DNA of 64,000 nucleotides from an uncultured Caldilineaceae bacterium (lineage in GTDB: Bacteria; Chloroflexota; Anaerolineae; Caldilineales; Caldilineaceae), in contig OY282381.1 in assembly GCA_958295915.1 (NCBI GenBank), positions 2,502,722-2,566,721 on the forward strand, given 5' to 3'. Within the stretch, counting starts at the first letter, position 1. Each line of letters starts with the position of its first letter. A program made the position numbers and the translations under genes. This document shows positions 9,337-20,988 of this stretch, piece by piece. The notes under the pieces were generated by a model that saw only the letters and a list, made by a program, of their open reading frames with translations, was not told the DNA's origin and searched no databases.

Positions 9337-12300
9337 ATGAAGGTTCCCTGCTGTCTGCATCTGTGCAATCGAAAAAGGATCCGGAGGAGTGCCGGCGCGC
9401 GTCTGCGCATCTCTCTGCTGATCGCCGCGCTATGGGCAATTCTGGCGCCTCCCTTAATCAGAGGCGCATTCAACAACGCGCTGGGGATAGATCTCCGCGT
9501 CAGACTGGCCTATGCGAGATCTGTCGCTGCCCAGGAGATCACAACCCCTTCGCCTCCGACCACGCGGGAGCCGGAGGCTGCGACTGCGACGGATACGCCG
9601 CTGCCTCTTACGCCGTCGGCCACCGCGACCCGTTCGGTCAGCGAGTTGCTGGAGGCCATTCGCGCTACCGCTACCGCCGGCGCGCGGCTGCGGCTTACTG
9701 TCGCGGCGCCGATCACCGACACGCCCCTCTCTCCAACGCCTTCTCTTACGCCTACATCTACACCTACTCCCACACCCTCACCAACATCCACGCCCACCCC
9801 CGGCCCGGATGAGATTTTGGAGGCTCGCATCGATCGCTTGATCGCTGGGATGACCGTCACCGATCGCGTAGGGCAGCTGTTTGTGGTTGAGTTTCAGGGC
9901 AACCGCGTGGGGCAAAGAAGTGACATCGCCGAACTGATTGAAGAGTACCGGGTGGGTGGTGTGGTCATCAGCCCGCAAAACCGTAACTTCAGCAACCACG
10001 GCGGCACGACGCCGGAGGACGTCGCGCGGCTTACGAATCAGCTGCAGGCATTGGCCTATGGCATATATCTCCCCCAGGCAGAGGCCCTGAACCCTCTAGA
10101 AAGCACGCCGGTGATTCCAGACATTCTGCCCTTTGCCCTGGAACGGCGGGTATCTCTACAACTCCCGCTGCTGATTGGCGTGGAACAGGCGGGTGACGGT
10201 CTGCCGGCTACGGCCCTGCGCGCCGGCTTTACCGCCATCCCGCCGCAGATGGCATTGGGCGCTACCTGGAACCCAACGCTGGTAGAGGAGGTGGGCGCAC
10301 TCCTCGGACGGGAACTGCGCAGCGTGGGGGTGAATCTGCTGTTGGGGCCAGCGCTAGATGTGATGGAACAGCCGCGGCCGGATCTGGTGCCCGGATTGGG
10401 GCTACACACATTTGGCGGTGAACCCTTTTGGGTGGGCCGGATGGGACAGGCATACATATCCGGCATTCACCGGGGCAGCGCAGGCCGAGTCGCCACAGTC
10501 GCCAGGCACTTCCCTGGGTGGGGCGGCACAGACCGACGACCGGAAGAGGAAATTGCCACGATTCAGAAGAGCTTACAGGAACTCCAGCGAATCGAATTGC
10601 CGCCGTTTGCCGCGGTCACCGAACGTCCATCCGCGATCCTGCGGACGGATGGAGATGCGGCTGCCACCGAAGCGCTGATGTCCGGCCACATCCGCTTTAG
10701 CAGCTTCCAAGGCAGCCGCGAGCGTACCCCACCAATCAGTTTGGCCCAGGAGCTGGGCACACTCCTGGATCTGAGCGAATTCGCGCCTTGGCGCGCGCAA
10801 GGCGGCATTCTGATGAGCGATGCTCTGGGCGTAATGGCCGTACGTCGCTACTACGACCCGACTCTGCAGGAGTTCCCCCGGCGGCGCATCGCCCTGGATG
10901 CCTTCACAGCGGGCAACGATCTGCTCTATCTGGCAGATTTTTCCCTGACCGACAATTGGGTGGATGCCAGAGCCAATATCAAAGAGACGATCATCTTTTT
11001 CCGCGAGCGCTACACAAACGATGCCGATTTTGCCGCTCGGGTCGATACATCTTTACGACGGATTTTGCGCCTAAAACTACGCTTGTATGCCCCTGTCGAT
11101 ACCGCTGATACGCCGCAAAGCGCGCTGTCGCCCTTGGGGTCCAGAGCGCGACAGCCGCTTGTGCTCGGCATCGAAAACGTGCTGGTGCGACCAATCGATC
11201 TGCGCAACGGTTTTAGCTTCAGACATCAGGAAGACGCCCAGACCCTGCTTGGCCAGGTCGCCAGAGAGGCGCTGACAGTCTTTTTTCCCAATGCGCCTCT
11301 GCTCGAAAGAGGCGCATTCAACAATTCCCAGGGGCTGACCGATCCGTTGCCCGCGCCACCGGGCGCAGACGAGGAGATATTGATCTTCACTGACAGCCGC
11401 ATCTTGCGCGAGTGTGTCGGCTGCCCCCCTGTGCCCGGCGTAGAGCCGACTGCATTGGAAGAGAGTATGCTGCGGCTTTACGGGCCGCAAGCGACCAACC
11501 AATTGCGGCCGCAACAGATTCGCAGCCGTACCTTTGCGGAGTTGAACTCCCTGCTTAAGGATACGGCCGATGCCGCGCTGGCAAGCGATCTGGAGGAGGA
11601 GATTCTCAACGCCAAGTGGCTGATCTTTGCCATGCTCGATGTGGATGTGGCGAACTTCGAGAGCAGCGACGCGGTCAAGCAGTTTCTGCGCCTGCGCAGT
11701 GACCGGCTGCCGGGGAGCAAGCTGGTGGTCATCGCGCTCAACGAACCATATTTCTTCGATTCGACAGAGATCAGCAAACTGACCGCCTATTTGGGTGCAT
11801 ACTCCAAGACCCAGCCGTTTCTGGATGCGTCCGTGCGCGCCCTGTTCCGCGCCCAAACGGTCAACGGCGCGCCGCCGGTCAGTGTCCCCGGCACCCGTTT
11901 CAGCAATCTGATCGAGCGGCTGGAGCCGGATCCGAATCAGCGCATTGGCTTGGCGCTCTTGAACGAGGAAATCGTCACCGAAGAAGCGGAAGATGACGAC
12001 GTGGTCGTGATACAGGCCGACCTGTCGATCGGCGATAGCCTGGAGGTAGAGGCCGGTCCGATTCTGGATCGCAATGGGAATCCTGTGCCGGACGGAACAC
12101 CGGTGAACTTCCGGCTGATCTATGAGGGCGATGAGTTTGCCCTCCAATCGAAGCCCGTTGCCACCCGTGGGGGTCTTGCCCGCAAATCGGTATTGCTGGA
12201 GAGACCCGGCACCCTACTGATCGCGGTCAACAGTGTGGAAGCCGGCGCCAGTACGGAGATTCGGGTACGCATCCCGGATCCGGATGTCGCAGCGGATAGC

Positions 12301-12708
12301 GCCCAGATTTCGATTTCCAACCCAGAGCCGACGCCGGTGTCGCTGCCCCCACGCCCGCTGGAGGTCACAGCCGCGCCGGCGCCAGCCGCGCCCCCAACGC
12401 CCGTCCCTGTGGTTGGGCCGGAGACCGTTCGCGTCGATGCGGCCTCATTGGCGATTGCTGTAGTCACCCAACTGGTGGTGCTGGCATTGCTGCTGGTGGT
12501 GCTGGTGCGGGTAATGCCCCGTCAGATGCTCGTCTATCGTCTGCTGTGGGCCATGATCGTCGGCTGGAGCGCCTACATTGTCTACGGCATTGGCATCATT
12601 CCTGGCGGCGCCTGGCTCCAGCTGAATCTCTACCCCTGGGATAGCGCGCCGGTTGTGGTGATCGGTATGCTGATCCCGCTGGTATGGTTGCAGTTTCGGG
12701 TGGAGTAG
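9337..12708 (+). CDS. Membrane-anchored glycoside hydrolase family 3-like protein
   Basis: A 1123-residue exported protein. An N-terminal hydrophobic stretch ([14 protein letters not shown]) leads into a Pro/Thr/Ser-rich linker (about residues 65-160), then a GH3 TIM-barrel resembling NagZ-type beta-N-acetylhexosaminidases. The catalytic nucleophile motif is visible as [13 protein letters not shown] with Asp495, and the substrate-binding motif as [13 protein letters not shown]. The Asp-His dyad that NagZ uses as acid/base after this motif (usually D-S-H) is not evident, so activity is uncertain. A beta-sandwich-like domain (about residues 890-980) and three C-terminal hydrophobic segments follow, suggesting membrane anchoring. 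Two family-1 palindromes are in frame: one beside the signal segment ([11 protein letters not shown]) and one at [12 protein letters not shown]. The gene diverges from uvrB. Confidence 0.72.
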   Translation: MKVPCCLHLCNRKRIRRSAGARLRISLLIAALWAILAPPLIRGAFNNALGIDLRVRLAYARSVAAQEITTPSPPTTREPEAATATDTPLPLTPSATATRSVSELLEAIRATATAGARLRLTVAAPITDTPLSPTPSLTPTSTPTPTPSPTSTPTPGPDEILEARIDRLIAGMTVTDRVGQLFVVEFQGNRVGQRSDIAELIEEYRVGGVVISPQNRNFSNHGGTTPEDVARLTNQLQALAYGIYLPQAEALNPLESTPVIPDILPFALERRVSLQLPLLIGVEQAGDGLPATALRAGFTAIPPQMALGATWNPTLVEEVGALLGRELRSVGVNLLLGPALDVMEQPRPDLVPGLGLHTFGGEPFWVGRMGQAYISGIHRGSAGRVATVARHFPGWGGTDRRPEEEIATIQKSLQELQRIELPPFAAVTERPSAILRTDGDAAATEALMSGHIRFSSFQGSRERTPPISLAQELGTLLDLSEFAPWRAQGGILMSDALGVMAVRRYYDPTLQEFPRRRIALDAFTAGNDLLYLADFSLTDNWVDARANIKETIIFFRERYTNDADFAARVDTSLRRILRLKLRLYAPVDTADTPQSALSPLGSRARQPLVLGIENVLVRPIDLRNGFSFRHQEDAQTLLGQVAREALTVFFPNAPLLERGAFNNSQGLTDPLPAPPGADEEILIFTDSRILRECVGCPPVPGVEPTALEESMLRLYGPQATNQLRPQQIRSRTFAELNSLLKDTADAALASDLEEEILNAKWLIFAMLDVDVANFESSDAVKQFLRLRSDRLPGSKLVVIALNEPYFFDSTEISKLTAYLGAYSKTQPFLDASVRALFRAQTVNGAPPVSVPGTRFSNLIERLEPDPNQRIGLALLNEEIVTEEAEDDDVVVIQADLSIGDSLEVEAGPILDRNGNPVPDGTPVNFRLIYEGDEFALQSKPVATRGGLARKSVLLERPGTLLIAVNSVEAGASTEIRVRIPDPDVAADSAQISISNPEPTPVSLPPRPLEVTAAPAPAAPPTPVPVVGPETVRVDAASLAIAVVTQLVVLALLLVVLVRVMPRQMLVYRLLWAMIVGWSAYIVYGIGIIPGGAWLQLNLYPWDSAPVVVIGMLIPLVWLQFRVE
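9441..9474 (+). repeat. Family-1 palindrome, copy f (degenerate loop, GH3 gene)
   Basis: GGCGCCTCCC, altered loop, then CAGAGGCGCATTCAAC. Read as [11 protein letters not shown] directly after the signal-like hydrophobic segment. The left arm and loop have diverged while the right arm is intact. Confidence 0.75.
11290..11322 (+). repeat. Family-1 palindrome, copy g (in frame, GH3 gene)
   Basis: Identical in arms and loop to copy b at 3628. Read as [11 protein letters not shown] between the catalytic barrel and the following domain. Confidence 0.9.
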
Positions 12709-13240
12709 AGGCGAAAGGGGGGCGTCCCAGATTTGGGGCAGAGTGATCAGACGGGTAGGAGATGCCAGCGCATACTGGCTTGTTTCATGCGTTGCGGCGC
12801 GAGGTTGTGGCTGCGGATTCGCCGTGCCGCTGCTGATGGGAAAGCCAGCTTGACGGTAGGTGGCGTAGTCCATGCTGCGCCGATTCTTCCACGGATAGCC
12901 GACGGATCCTGATATAAATTTGTGTTTCCGTGTCCCGAGACGCCTCTGCCATTGTCGAATCGGATACAGCTTCCACGCACAGTTGCGGACCCCCTATACG
13001 CCCGTTCATCGTCCTTCCAGGGTATCGGGTTGACATACAGAATCACGCCGATGTCCGGCTTGCGCACCGCCTCCCGTATCCCAGACAGCTCTTGCGAAGC
13101 CCGAATAATGACCCGACTATCTGTGGGAATTCTATTACGGTTTACACTGCCGGGCTATATCGTTCTGCAGATCAGGAACCTGGCCTTCCCCAATCAGCAT
13201 AAAGCCCAAGTATGGGATCCGGTGCTTTGATCTCTGACTC
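12709..13240. other. 532-bp gap with possible decayed coding sequence
   Basis: No convincing intact gene. A palindromic word TCCCAGATTTGGGG at 12725-12738 recurs at 54975 and 55057. On the minus strand around 13120-12950 a stretch reads like protein (VIIRASQELSGIREAVRKPD, then IGVILYVNPIPWKDDERAY) but has no good start and loses protein-like character afterwards. It may be a gene remnant. No family was recognised. Confidence 0.4.
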
Positions 13241-15223
13241 TTAACTCCGCGCCTTCTGTGGTCCGCGGCCGTTTGGCTGCACCGGCGCCGCTTCCTGGCG
13301 GCGAAACTGGCTCATGTATAGAGCGTAATAGAAGCCCCCTTGCGCCAGCAGTTCTTCGTGAGTGCCCCGCTCGATGATTTCGCCGTCTCTCAGCACCAGC
13401 ACCTGATCGGCGCTGCGGATTGTGCTGAGGCGGTGCGCGATGACGAAACTGGTGCGCCCTTTCAATAGTCCGTTCAATGCCACCTGGATCTTCTGCTCTG
13501 TGCGGGTGTCGACGCTGCTGGTGGCCTCATCCAGAATGAGAATGCGCGGGTCGGCCAGCGCGGCCCGGGCGATGGCCAACAGTTGGCGCTGTCCCTGGCT
13601 GAGCCCGCTACCACGCTCGCCCAGAACAGTGGCGTAGCTGTCCGGCAACCGCTCGATGAAGTCGTGGGCCTGGGCCAGCTTCGCGGCAGAGATGACCTCC
13701 TCATCGGAGGCGTCCGACCGGCTGAATCGAATATTATTCATCACCGAATCACTGAACAGATAGGTGTCCTGCAAGACGATGCCGATCTGCTGGCGCAGGC
13801 TCTTCAACTGCACGTCGCGCACGTCCACGTTGTCGATGCGCACACTGCCGCCGGTCACATCCCAGAACCGAGGGAGCAGATTGATAATCGTCGTCTTGCC
13901 GGCGCCAGTCGGTCCGACGATCGCAATCGTCTGGCCCGGCTCTGCGTGCAGATGAATGCCTTTCAATACCGGCTCGCCGGGCACATACTCCGCCTGCACA
14001 TTTTCCAAGGAGACGGCCCCCTCGATCACGCGCATTGGCTGCGCGTCGATCTTCTCCTGCACTTCCGGGATTTCGTCCATCAGTTCAAAAATGCGTTCCG
14101 CGCCAGCGATGGCGCTCTGAATATTCGTCCACAGTACGCTGATCTGGGCAATGGGCTGGTTGAAGCGCTGCGCATAGCCCAGAAAGGTGATAATCAGGCC
14201 CAAAGAGATGACCGAACCGGCCAGGGACTGACCCCGCAGCAGCAGAACACCGCCGACACCGACGACGATGGCGATGCCGAGAAACCCCAGAGCTTCCAAC
14301 ATCGGCGCCAGAGCGGATGTATAGGCTACGGCTTTGATATTGGCGTCCCGGTTGGCCGCGTTGCTATGACGAAACTGCTCAATATTCATCTCTTCCCGGC
14401 TGAAGGCCTGCACCTCCCGCACACCGGAGATGCCCTCTTCCAACTCGGCATTCACCTCGCCGATACTCTGGCGCGTGACCCGAAATGCTTTGCGCGCCTG
14501 ATTGCTGAACCACAAGGTCGTGAAGACCATCAGCGGCACGACGCTCAGACTGAGGAGCGCGTAGACCCAGTTCAAGATGAGCATCTGCCAGACGATCCAG
14601 ACGATTAGCAGCGCGCTACTCAGCACCTGCACCAATGCAAAGCTGACGACCTGCTGGATTGTGTCTGTGTCGTTGGTGATTCGGCTCATCAGGTCGCCGG
14701 TTTCGTTGCGGGTATAGAAACCGAGAGAAAGCCGGTGCAGGTGGGCGAATAAGCGTACCCGCACAGCGCGCAGAACGTTCTGGCCGGTCCAACTCATACC
14801 AAAAAACATCAACCCGCCGGTGATGGATCCCGCCAGATAGAGGCCGGTGATGACCAGCACTAGATCGAGCAGGCCGCTCAGCAGTTCAGCGCGGCTGGAG
14901 TTTCCCCGGGCGGCCTCAGGCGCCCACCAGCAGTTGGCCCGGCTGTTGCTGTCCGCCTGGAGCTCGATACCTTCAGGAAGTTGAAAGCCACTTTCCGACT
15001 CGCCGGCCCCGCCCATGACCGCTGGCGCCAGGAAACAGTCCACCGCCTGGCCGATCAGTTGCGGTCCAATGACTTGCGAATAGGCGTTGACCGCCATCAG
15101 TACGACAATGAGGATCAGCACCCACCAGTAGGGACGAAAAAATCTGCCAAATCGGGACAGGGTCGCGCCGACGCTCTTCGGCTTTAGCGTCTCCTGTCGC
15201 AACATGCGGTCACCGAACATCAT
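13241..15223 (-). CDS. ABC exporter half-transporter, canonical ATPase site
   Basis: A 660-residue fusion of a six-helix membrane domain (first helix WWVLILIVVLMAVNAYSQVIG) and an ATPase domain. Walker A is GPTGAGKTTIINLL, the signature LSQGQRQLLAIARA and Walker B ILILDEATSSVDT with the catalytic Glu present. An unusual loop of about 60 residues (residues 65-125, with FLAPAVMGGAGESESGF) lies between the first two helices. It follows a second half-transporter whose Walker B has Asp instead of Glu, so the two most likely form a heterodimeric multidrug- or lipid-type exporter of the TM287/288-BmrCD class. The upstream MarR gene probably controls both. The substrate is unknown. Confidence 0.88.
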   Translation of the reverse strand: MMFGDRMLRQETLKPKSVGATLSRFGRFFRPYWWVLILIVVLMAVNAYSQVIGPQLIGQAVDCFLAPAVMGGAGESESGFQLPEGIELQADSNSRANCWWAPEAARGNSSRAELLSGLLDLVLVITGLYLAGSITGGLMFFGMSWTGQNVLRAVRVRLFAHLHRLSLGFYTRNETGDLMSRITNDTDTIQQVVSFALVQVLSSALLIVWIVWQMLILNWVYALLSLSVVPLMVFTTLWFSNQARKAFRVTRQSIGEVNAELEEGISGVREVQAFSREEMNIEQFRHSNAANRDANIKAVAYTSALAPMLEALGFLGIAIVVGVGGVLLLRGQSLAGSVISLGLIITFLGYAQRFNQPIAQISVLWTNIQSAIAGAERIFELMDEIPEVQEKIDAQPMRVIEGAVSLENVQAEYVPGEPVLKGIHLHAEPGQTIAIVGPTGAGKTTIINLLPRFWDVTGGSVRIDNVDVRDVQLKSLRQQIGIVLQDTYLFSDSVMNNIRFSRSDASDEEVISAAKLAQAHDFIERLPDSYATVLGERGSGLSQGQRQLLAIARAALADPRILILDEATSSVDTRTEQKIQVALNGLLKGRTSFVIAHRLSTIRSADQVLVLRDGEIIERGTHEELLAQGGFYYALYMSQFRRQEAAPVQPNGRGPQKARS

Positions 15224-15239
15224 CGGGCATGCTCCTTCG

Positions 15240-15303
15240 GTAGCCAGTGATCAGTAGCCAGTAACTGCAGTTTCTGGCCACTAGCCACTGGTCACTGGCA
15301 GTT
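15240..15303. repeat. CAGT/ACTG mosaic repeat between ABC genes
   Basis: CCAGTGATCAGTAGCCAGTA, CTGCAGTTTCTGGCCACTAG and CCACTGGTCACTGGCAGTTA follow one another, filling the gap between the two exporter genes. Confidence 0.75.
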
Positions 15304-15310
15304 ATACGCG

Positions 15311-17245
<1,935 letters not shown>

Positions 17246-17269
17246 AAATCACTCCTTAGGGAGCCGTCG

Positions 17270-17812
17270 CTACGCATCACTGTCTTCGAGTTTACGCTGC
17301 AACGATTCAAGTAGCTTTGTCAAAAGCGCCTGCAACATTTCGCATTCCTCTGCCGTAAGCTGACTGACCAGATCGTTGAGGAATTCGAAATGCAAGGGCG
17401 TAGACGCGCGGATCAACCCCCTACTAGCGGTCGTAAGCCGGATACGGAATGCCCGCAGATCGTCCGGGTCCAAGCGCCGTTCGATCAGTCGGGATTCTTC
17501 CAGAGCGCGCAAGTGGGCGCTGATTGTGTTTTTGCTCACACATTGGCTATGGGCCAGATCAGTGGGCGAAAGGGTTGCCTGACCGTTGCGCTCGGCCAGA
17601 TACAGATGGATCAGTATGCGCCATTGCGGAAGAGAGATATCTTCATCCCGCATGCGCTCGCCCAGAATGCGATCATAGACCCCGGCGCACATCTTCACCA
17701 GCCGCAGAAGCTCCATCCCGTGAACGTGGGTCACGCTGGACTCGGTCAGTAGCTGACGAAAGCCGGCCGGCGGCTGTTCGGGGGTATGGAAGGCGGCATT
17801 GATTTTTGTCAT
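17270..17812 (-). CDS. MarR-family transcriptional regulator
   Basis: A 180-residue winged-helix regulator. The core reads ISLPQWRILIHLYLAERNGQATLSPTDLAHSQCVSKNTISAHLRALEE (helix-turn-helix), then SRLIERRLDPDDLRAFRIRLT (wing), as in MarR proteins that bind DNA as dimers and release it on binding small phenolic or lipophilic ligands. It is the first gene of an operon with two ABC half-transporters, so it probably represses or activates its own exporter. A short palindrome TTGCGCAA at 17841-17848, just upstream of the start, could be part of its operator; this is a weak guess. Confidence 0.88.
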   Translation of the reverse strand: MTKINAAFHTPEQPPAGFRQLLTESSVTHVHGMELLRLVKMCAGVYDRILGERMRDEDISLPQWRILIHLYLAERNGQATLSPTDLAHSQCVSKNTISAHLRALEESRLIERRLDPDDLRAFRIRLTTASRGLIRASTPLHFEFLNDLVSQLTAEECEMLQALLTKLLESLQRKLEDSDA

Positions 17813-17859
17813 AAACAGAATTATACGCTATCGAACTACATTGCGCAACATATACATTA

Positions 17860-17945
17860 ACTGCAGTGATCAGAGGTCAGTTTCCCGTGGTCAGTAACTG
17901 CCGTTTCTGGCCACTAGCCACTGGCGCCTGGCCACTACAGTTGGC
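17860..17945. repeat. CAGT/ACTG mosaic repeat
   Basis: AACTGCAGTGATCAGAGGTC, CGTGGTCAGTAACTG and TTTCTGGCCACTAGCCACTG occur in sequence. The block has the same word set as 15240-15303 but in a different order and orientation. Confidence 0.75.
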
Positions 17946-18030
17946 GCGACGGATGACCACTGTTGGTGTTATAGTAGAATATATGCAGATCTGATTGTCA
18001 GATACCATAGAGGGCGGGCACAGGTTACGG

Positions 18031-18055
18031 TAACGCGCCACTGTTGGGCGCTGCG
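18031..18055. repeat. Family-2 palindrome, partial copy 1
   Basis: ACGCGCCACTGTTGGGCGC: the core of the family-2 element without the TTGTATT edge, in the fabF upstream region. Confidence 0.65.
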
Positions 18056-18122
18056 GCGCTCTGGCGGCCCAGGAGTTGTCATCATATAGCGCCCAATCAG
18101 GATGTCTGCATCATAGGAAACG

Positions 18123-19427
18123 ATGCGCATGACAGATTACATCAGCGCGCCACTGTTGGGCGCGACCAACAATGGCCAGCCGCGGCGGGTTGTCATCACC
18201 GGCGTAGGCGCCGTGACGCCTCTGGGCCTGTCGATAGATGAAACATGGGATGCTCTGTTGGCAGGCCGTTCGGGCATCAGTACGGTGACGAAGTTCGATG
18301 CCAGCCAATTGAATACACGCTTCGCTGGGGAACTCAAGGGGTTCGAACCTAAGAATTACATGGAGCGCAAAGAGGCCAGACGTCTGGACCCATACATCCA
18401 GTATGCCCTTGCCGCCACAGGCCAGGCCATTGCAGACAGCAACATCGATCTCAGCAAAGAGACGCCTACAGATATAGGTGCGCTCATCGCCAGCGGAACC
18501 GGTGGCGTCACATCCCTGATTGAAAATGCCCTGCTGACGGAAAAGCGTGGCCTGCGCAAAGTGAGCCCGTTTTTGATTCCCAATATGCTGGTGGACAGCG
18601 CCGCCGGTAAAATTGCCATCCTGTATAACCTGCGCGGCCCCAACTTCTCCGTTGTCAACGCCTGCGCTAGCGGTACCGCAGCCACCGGCGAAGCCTATGA
18701 GTTGATCCGGCGCGGCGACGCCCAGGTGATGATCACTGGAGGCGCAGAGGCCGCCCTACTGCCGGTTTTGATGGCCGGTTTTGACGTTATGGGCGCCATG
18801 AGCCAACGCAACCACGACCCGGCGGCCGCCTGTCGCCCGTTCGACGCCGATCGAGACGGCTTTGTGATGAGCGAAGGCAGCGCCATTCTGATTCTGGAAC
18901 TTCTCGAGCATGCCCTGGCCCGGGATGCGCGCATCTATGCCGAGGTAATCGGCTATGGCAATAACGCAGATGCCTATCATATGGCTGCCCCGCATATCGA
19001 TGGCCAGGGCGCTGAAAATGCCATGAACATGGCTCTGCGCAAAGCCCATACATACGGCGTTACGCGCACGGATGTGGACTACATCAACGCGCACGGAACG
19101 GGCACGGAACTCAATGATCCTGGCGAAACAAAAGCCATCAAACGAGTCTTAGGAGAACACGCCTACAACGTGAATATCAGCAGCACGAAATCGATGCTTG
19201 GGCACCTGCTGGGAGCAGCTGGCGCCATCGAGGCGATTATCTGTCTTAAGACAATTGAAAACGGCGTAATTCCTCCGACGATCAATCTGGAAACCCCCGA
19301 TCCATCTTGTGATCTGAACTATACGCCCTTAAAGCCTGTGCGAGCAGATGTCGCTGTCACAATGAGCAACAGTTTCGGTTTCGGTGGCCACAACTCATGT
19401 CTGATGCTGCGGCGGTTCGATCAGTAG
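18123..19427 (+). CDS. fabF: 3-oxoacyl-[acyl-carrier-protein] synthase II
   Basis: A condensing enzyme for fatty-acid chain elongation: it joins malonyl-ACP to an acyl-ACP. The catalytic triad is visible: Cys181 in VNACASGT, His324 in NAHGTGT and His361 in STKSMLGHLLGAAG. The C-terminal NSFGFGGHNSCL motif is also typical. At 434 residues it is slightly longer than the usual 410-415 because of an N-terminal extension (MRMTDYISAPLLGATNNGQP) that contains a family-2 palindrome in frame. AGGAAA lies just upstream of the ATG; a second in-frame ATG at 18129 is also possible. fabH follows after a repeat-filled gap, so the two may be one functional cluster. Confidence 0.95.
   Translation: MRMTDYISAPLLGATNNGQPRRVVITGVGAVTPLGLSIDETWDALLAGRSGISTVTKFDASQLNTRFAGELKGFEPKNYMERKEARRLDPYIQYALAATGQAIADSNIDLSKETPTDIGALIASGTGGVTSLIENALLTEKRGLRKVSPFLIPNMLVDSAAGKIAILYNLRGPNFSVVNACASGTAATGEAYELIRRGDAQVMITGGAEAALLPVLMAGFDVMGAMSQRNHDPAAACRPFDADRDGFVMSEGSAILILELLEHALARDARIYAEVIGYGNNADAYHMAAPHIDGQGAENAMNMALRKAHTYGVTRTDVDYINAHGTGTELNDPGETKAIKRVLGEHAYNVNISSTKSMLGHLLGAAGAIEAIICLKTIENGVIPPTINLETPDPSCDLNYTPLKPVRADVAVTMSNSFGFGGHNSCLMLRRFDQ
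18138..18167 (+). repeat. Family-2 palindrome, copy 2 (in frame, fabF N-terminus)
   Basis: AGCGCGCCACTGTTGGGCGC followed by GACC. Translated as SAPLLGAT in codons 8-15 of fabF, ahead of the conserved first strand RRVVITGVG. Confidence 0.8.
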
Positions 19428-19635
19428 CCAGTAGAAAGTTTCTGGTTTCTATTTGTTAGGGGCAATATTTCGGGCTTCGCACGATGCGCCCAAGTTGAAT
19501 TGCGCGCCACTGTAGGGCGCGACCTGCGGCGCGCTCAGCCCGAACCTTGTGGTTGCCTGTTCACTGACTACTGGAAACTGACAACTAAAAACTGCAGTTT
19601 CTAGTCACTGATCACTGCAGTTAGGAGAATGGGGC
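19428..19635. other. Repeat-filled gap between fabF and fabH
   Basis: Contains CAGT/ACTG mosaic words at both ends (about 19425-19450 and 19557-19622) around a family-2 palindrome at 19494-19522. The fabH ribosome-binding site AGGAG sits at the right edge (about 19622-19627). Confidence 0.65.
19494..19522 (+). repeat. Family-2 palindrome, copy 3 (intergenic)
   Basis: TTGAATTGCGCGCCACTGTA followed by GGGCGCGAC: a near-consensus copy between fabF and fabH. Confidence 0.85.
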
Positions 19636-20958
19636 ATGAATGAGCAAGAGCACGAGAATAGCCAGGCTGGGAGCAACTACGCAGCCGAAAATGTCAACGG
19701 AACCGCGCCTCTTTCGAGCAATGGCGCATTCAACCACCATACCGCAAAGGGCGCGCAGCCGCTCTATCGCGCCTCTTTCGAGCAGAGGCGCATTCAACCC
19801 TATGCGCAGATCATCGGTTGGGGGTATCATATTCCCGAACGGATCGTCACAAATCACGATCTGGAACAGATCGTCGATACCCAGGACGAGTGGATTCGCG
19901 CGCGCACAGGCATCCAGGAGCGGCGAGTCGTAGCCGTACCCCAGGAAACCACTGCTTCTCTGGGCGCCCGGGCAGCGCGCAAGGCCCTGGAAATGGCTGA
20001 TGTGCATCCGGCCAAAGTGGATCTGATCATCTGTGCCACCAGCTCCCCGGAACACATCTTCCCCGCCACCGCCAGCATCATTCAAGACAATTTAGGGCTG
20101 ATCCATGCTGGCGCATTCGATCTGAGCGCAGCCTGTTCCGGTTTTGTGTATGGGCTGAGTATCGCCCGGGGGCACATTCTGGCCGGGGACGCGGAGTATG
20201 TACTGGTCATCGGCGCCGAAACCCTGAGCCGCTGGGTGGACTGGACCGACCGCGCCACATGCGTTCTGTTTGGTGATGGCGCCGGCGCAGTGCTGTTGGC
20301 GGCCAGTGACGTGCCCGGCGGCGTCACCGCTTCTGTGCTGGGCAGTGACGGCTCCGGCGCGGAGCTACTGACCATTCCGGCCGGTGGCAGCGCGTCGCCG
20401 GCCAGTCTGGAAACGGTCAGCAGCGGTTCCCATTACATCCAAATGGATGGGCGGGCCGTCTTTCGCTTCGCAACCCGAATCATGGCCGATGCCACGCGTC
20501 AAGTGCTGGACAAGGCTGGTATCCCCATCAGCGAAGTCGATCTGGTCGTTCCCCATCAGGCGAACAAGCGCATCATCCAGCACAGCGTCCTCAGACAATT
20601 GAAGATCCCGGAGGACAAAGTCTACGTAAACGTCCAGAAATACGGCAACACAAGCACAGCCAGCATTCCGATTGCTCTATGTGAAGCGATTGACGAAGGC
20701 AAGGTGGCGCCGGGGGACAACCTTGTGTTTGTCGGCTTTGGGGCCGGTTTGACCTGGGGCGCATGCACCGTCAAGTGGAGCGTGCCGGTGGAAAAACCGG
20801 AATCGACCTGGTGGAAGAACACCCAGCGCCAGGCGACCTACCAGGCTGCGGCTGCTCGCTCCATGTGGAAGCGGGCCATCCGTCGCATCTACAGCCAGAT
20901 GGAGCCTCTCACACTGAGCCGTCCTGAGCGCAGTACAGAAGAGGAGCAGACGACATAG
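19636..20958 (+). CDS. fabH: 3-oxoacyl-[acyl-carrier-protein] synthase III with repeat-derived N-terminus
   Basis: Starts fatty-acid synthesis by condensing acetyl-CoA (or a branched acyl-CoA) with malonyl-ACP. The triad is present: Cys167 in LSAACSGF, His307 in VVPHQANKR and Asn338 in KYGNTSTAS. A normal FabH begins about where YAQIIGWGYHIP occurs (residue 56); the preceding 55 residues include two family-1 palindromes read in two different frames (TAPLSSNGAFN and [11 protein letters not shown]). AGGAG precedes the ATG at 19636 with good spacing. No ATG/GTG start near residue 55 is obvious, so the long N-terminus may be real. The C-terminus is also about 50 residues longer than usual and basic. 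Confidence 0.93.
   Translation: MNEQEHENSQAGSNYAAENVNGTAPLSSNGAFNHHTAKGAQPLYRASFEQRRIQPYAQIIGWGYHIPERIVTNHDLEQIVDTQDEWIRARTGIQERRVVAVPQETTASLGARAARKALEMADVHPAKVDLIICATSSPEHIFPATASIIQDNLGLIHAGAFDLSAACSGFVYGLSIARGHILAGDAEYVLVIGAETLSRWVDWTDRATCVLFGDGAGAVLLAASDVPGGVTASVLGSDGSGAELLTIPAGGSASPASLETVSSGSHYIQMDGRAVFRFATRIMADATRQVLDKAGIPISEVDLVVPHQANKRIIQHSVLRQLKIPEDKVYVNVQKYGNTSTASIPIALCEAIDEGKVAPGDNLVFVGFGAGLTWGACTVKWSVPVEKPESTWWKNTQRQATYQAAAARSMWKRAIRRIYSQMEPLTLSRPERSTEEEQTT
19703..19734 (+). repeat. Family-1 palindrome, copy h (in frame, fabH N-terminus)
   Basis: GCGCCTCTTTCGAGCAATGG followed by CGCATTCAAC. Read as TAPLSSNGAFN. Confidence 0.85.
19767..19798 (+). repeat. Family-1 palindrome, copy i (second frame, fabH N-terminus)
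   Basis: CGCGCCTCTTTCGAGCAGAG followed by GCGCATTCAAC, 33 bp downstream of copy h but read in another frame as [11 protein letters not shown], directly before the conserved FabH start. Confidence 0.88.
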
Positions 20959-20962
20959 AAGG

Positions 20963-20988
20963 AATTACGAATTAGATAATTCGTAATT
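20963..20988. repeat. Perfect 12-bp inverted repeat after fabH
   Basis: AATTACGAATTA and TAATTCGTAATT are separated by two bases, immediately after the fabH stop. No T-run follows, so this is not a standard terminator, although an RNA hairpin here could protect or end the transcript. Confidence 0.6.

Larger units (their letters stand above)
17813..18122. other. 310-bp divergent intergenic region filled with repeats
   Basis: Lies between the MarR gene and fabF. It holds a CAGT mosaic block (17860-17945) and a partial family-2 palindrome (18031-18055). The two promoters for the divergent genes must be here; no confident -35/-10 pair was found. Confidence 0.5.
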
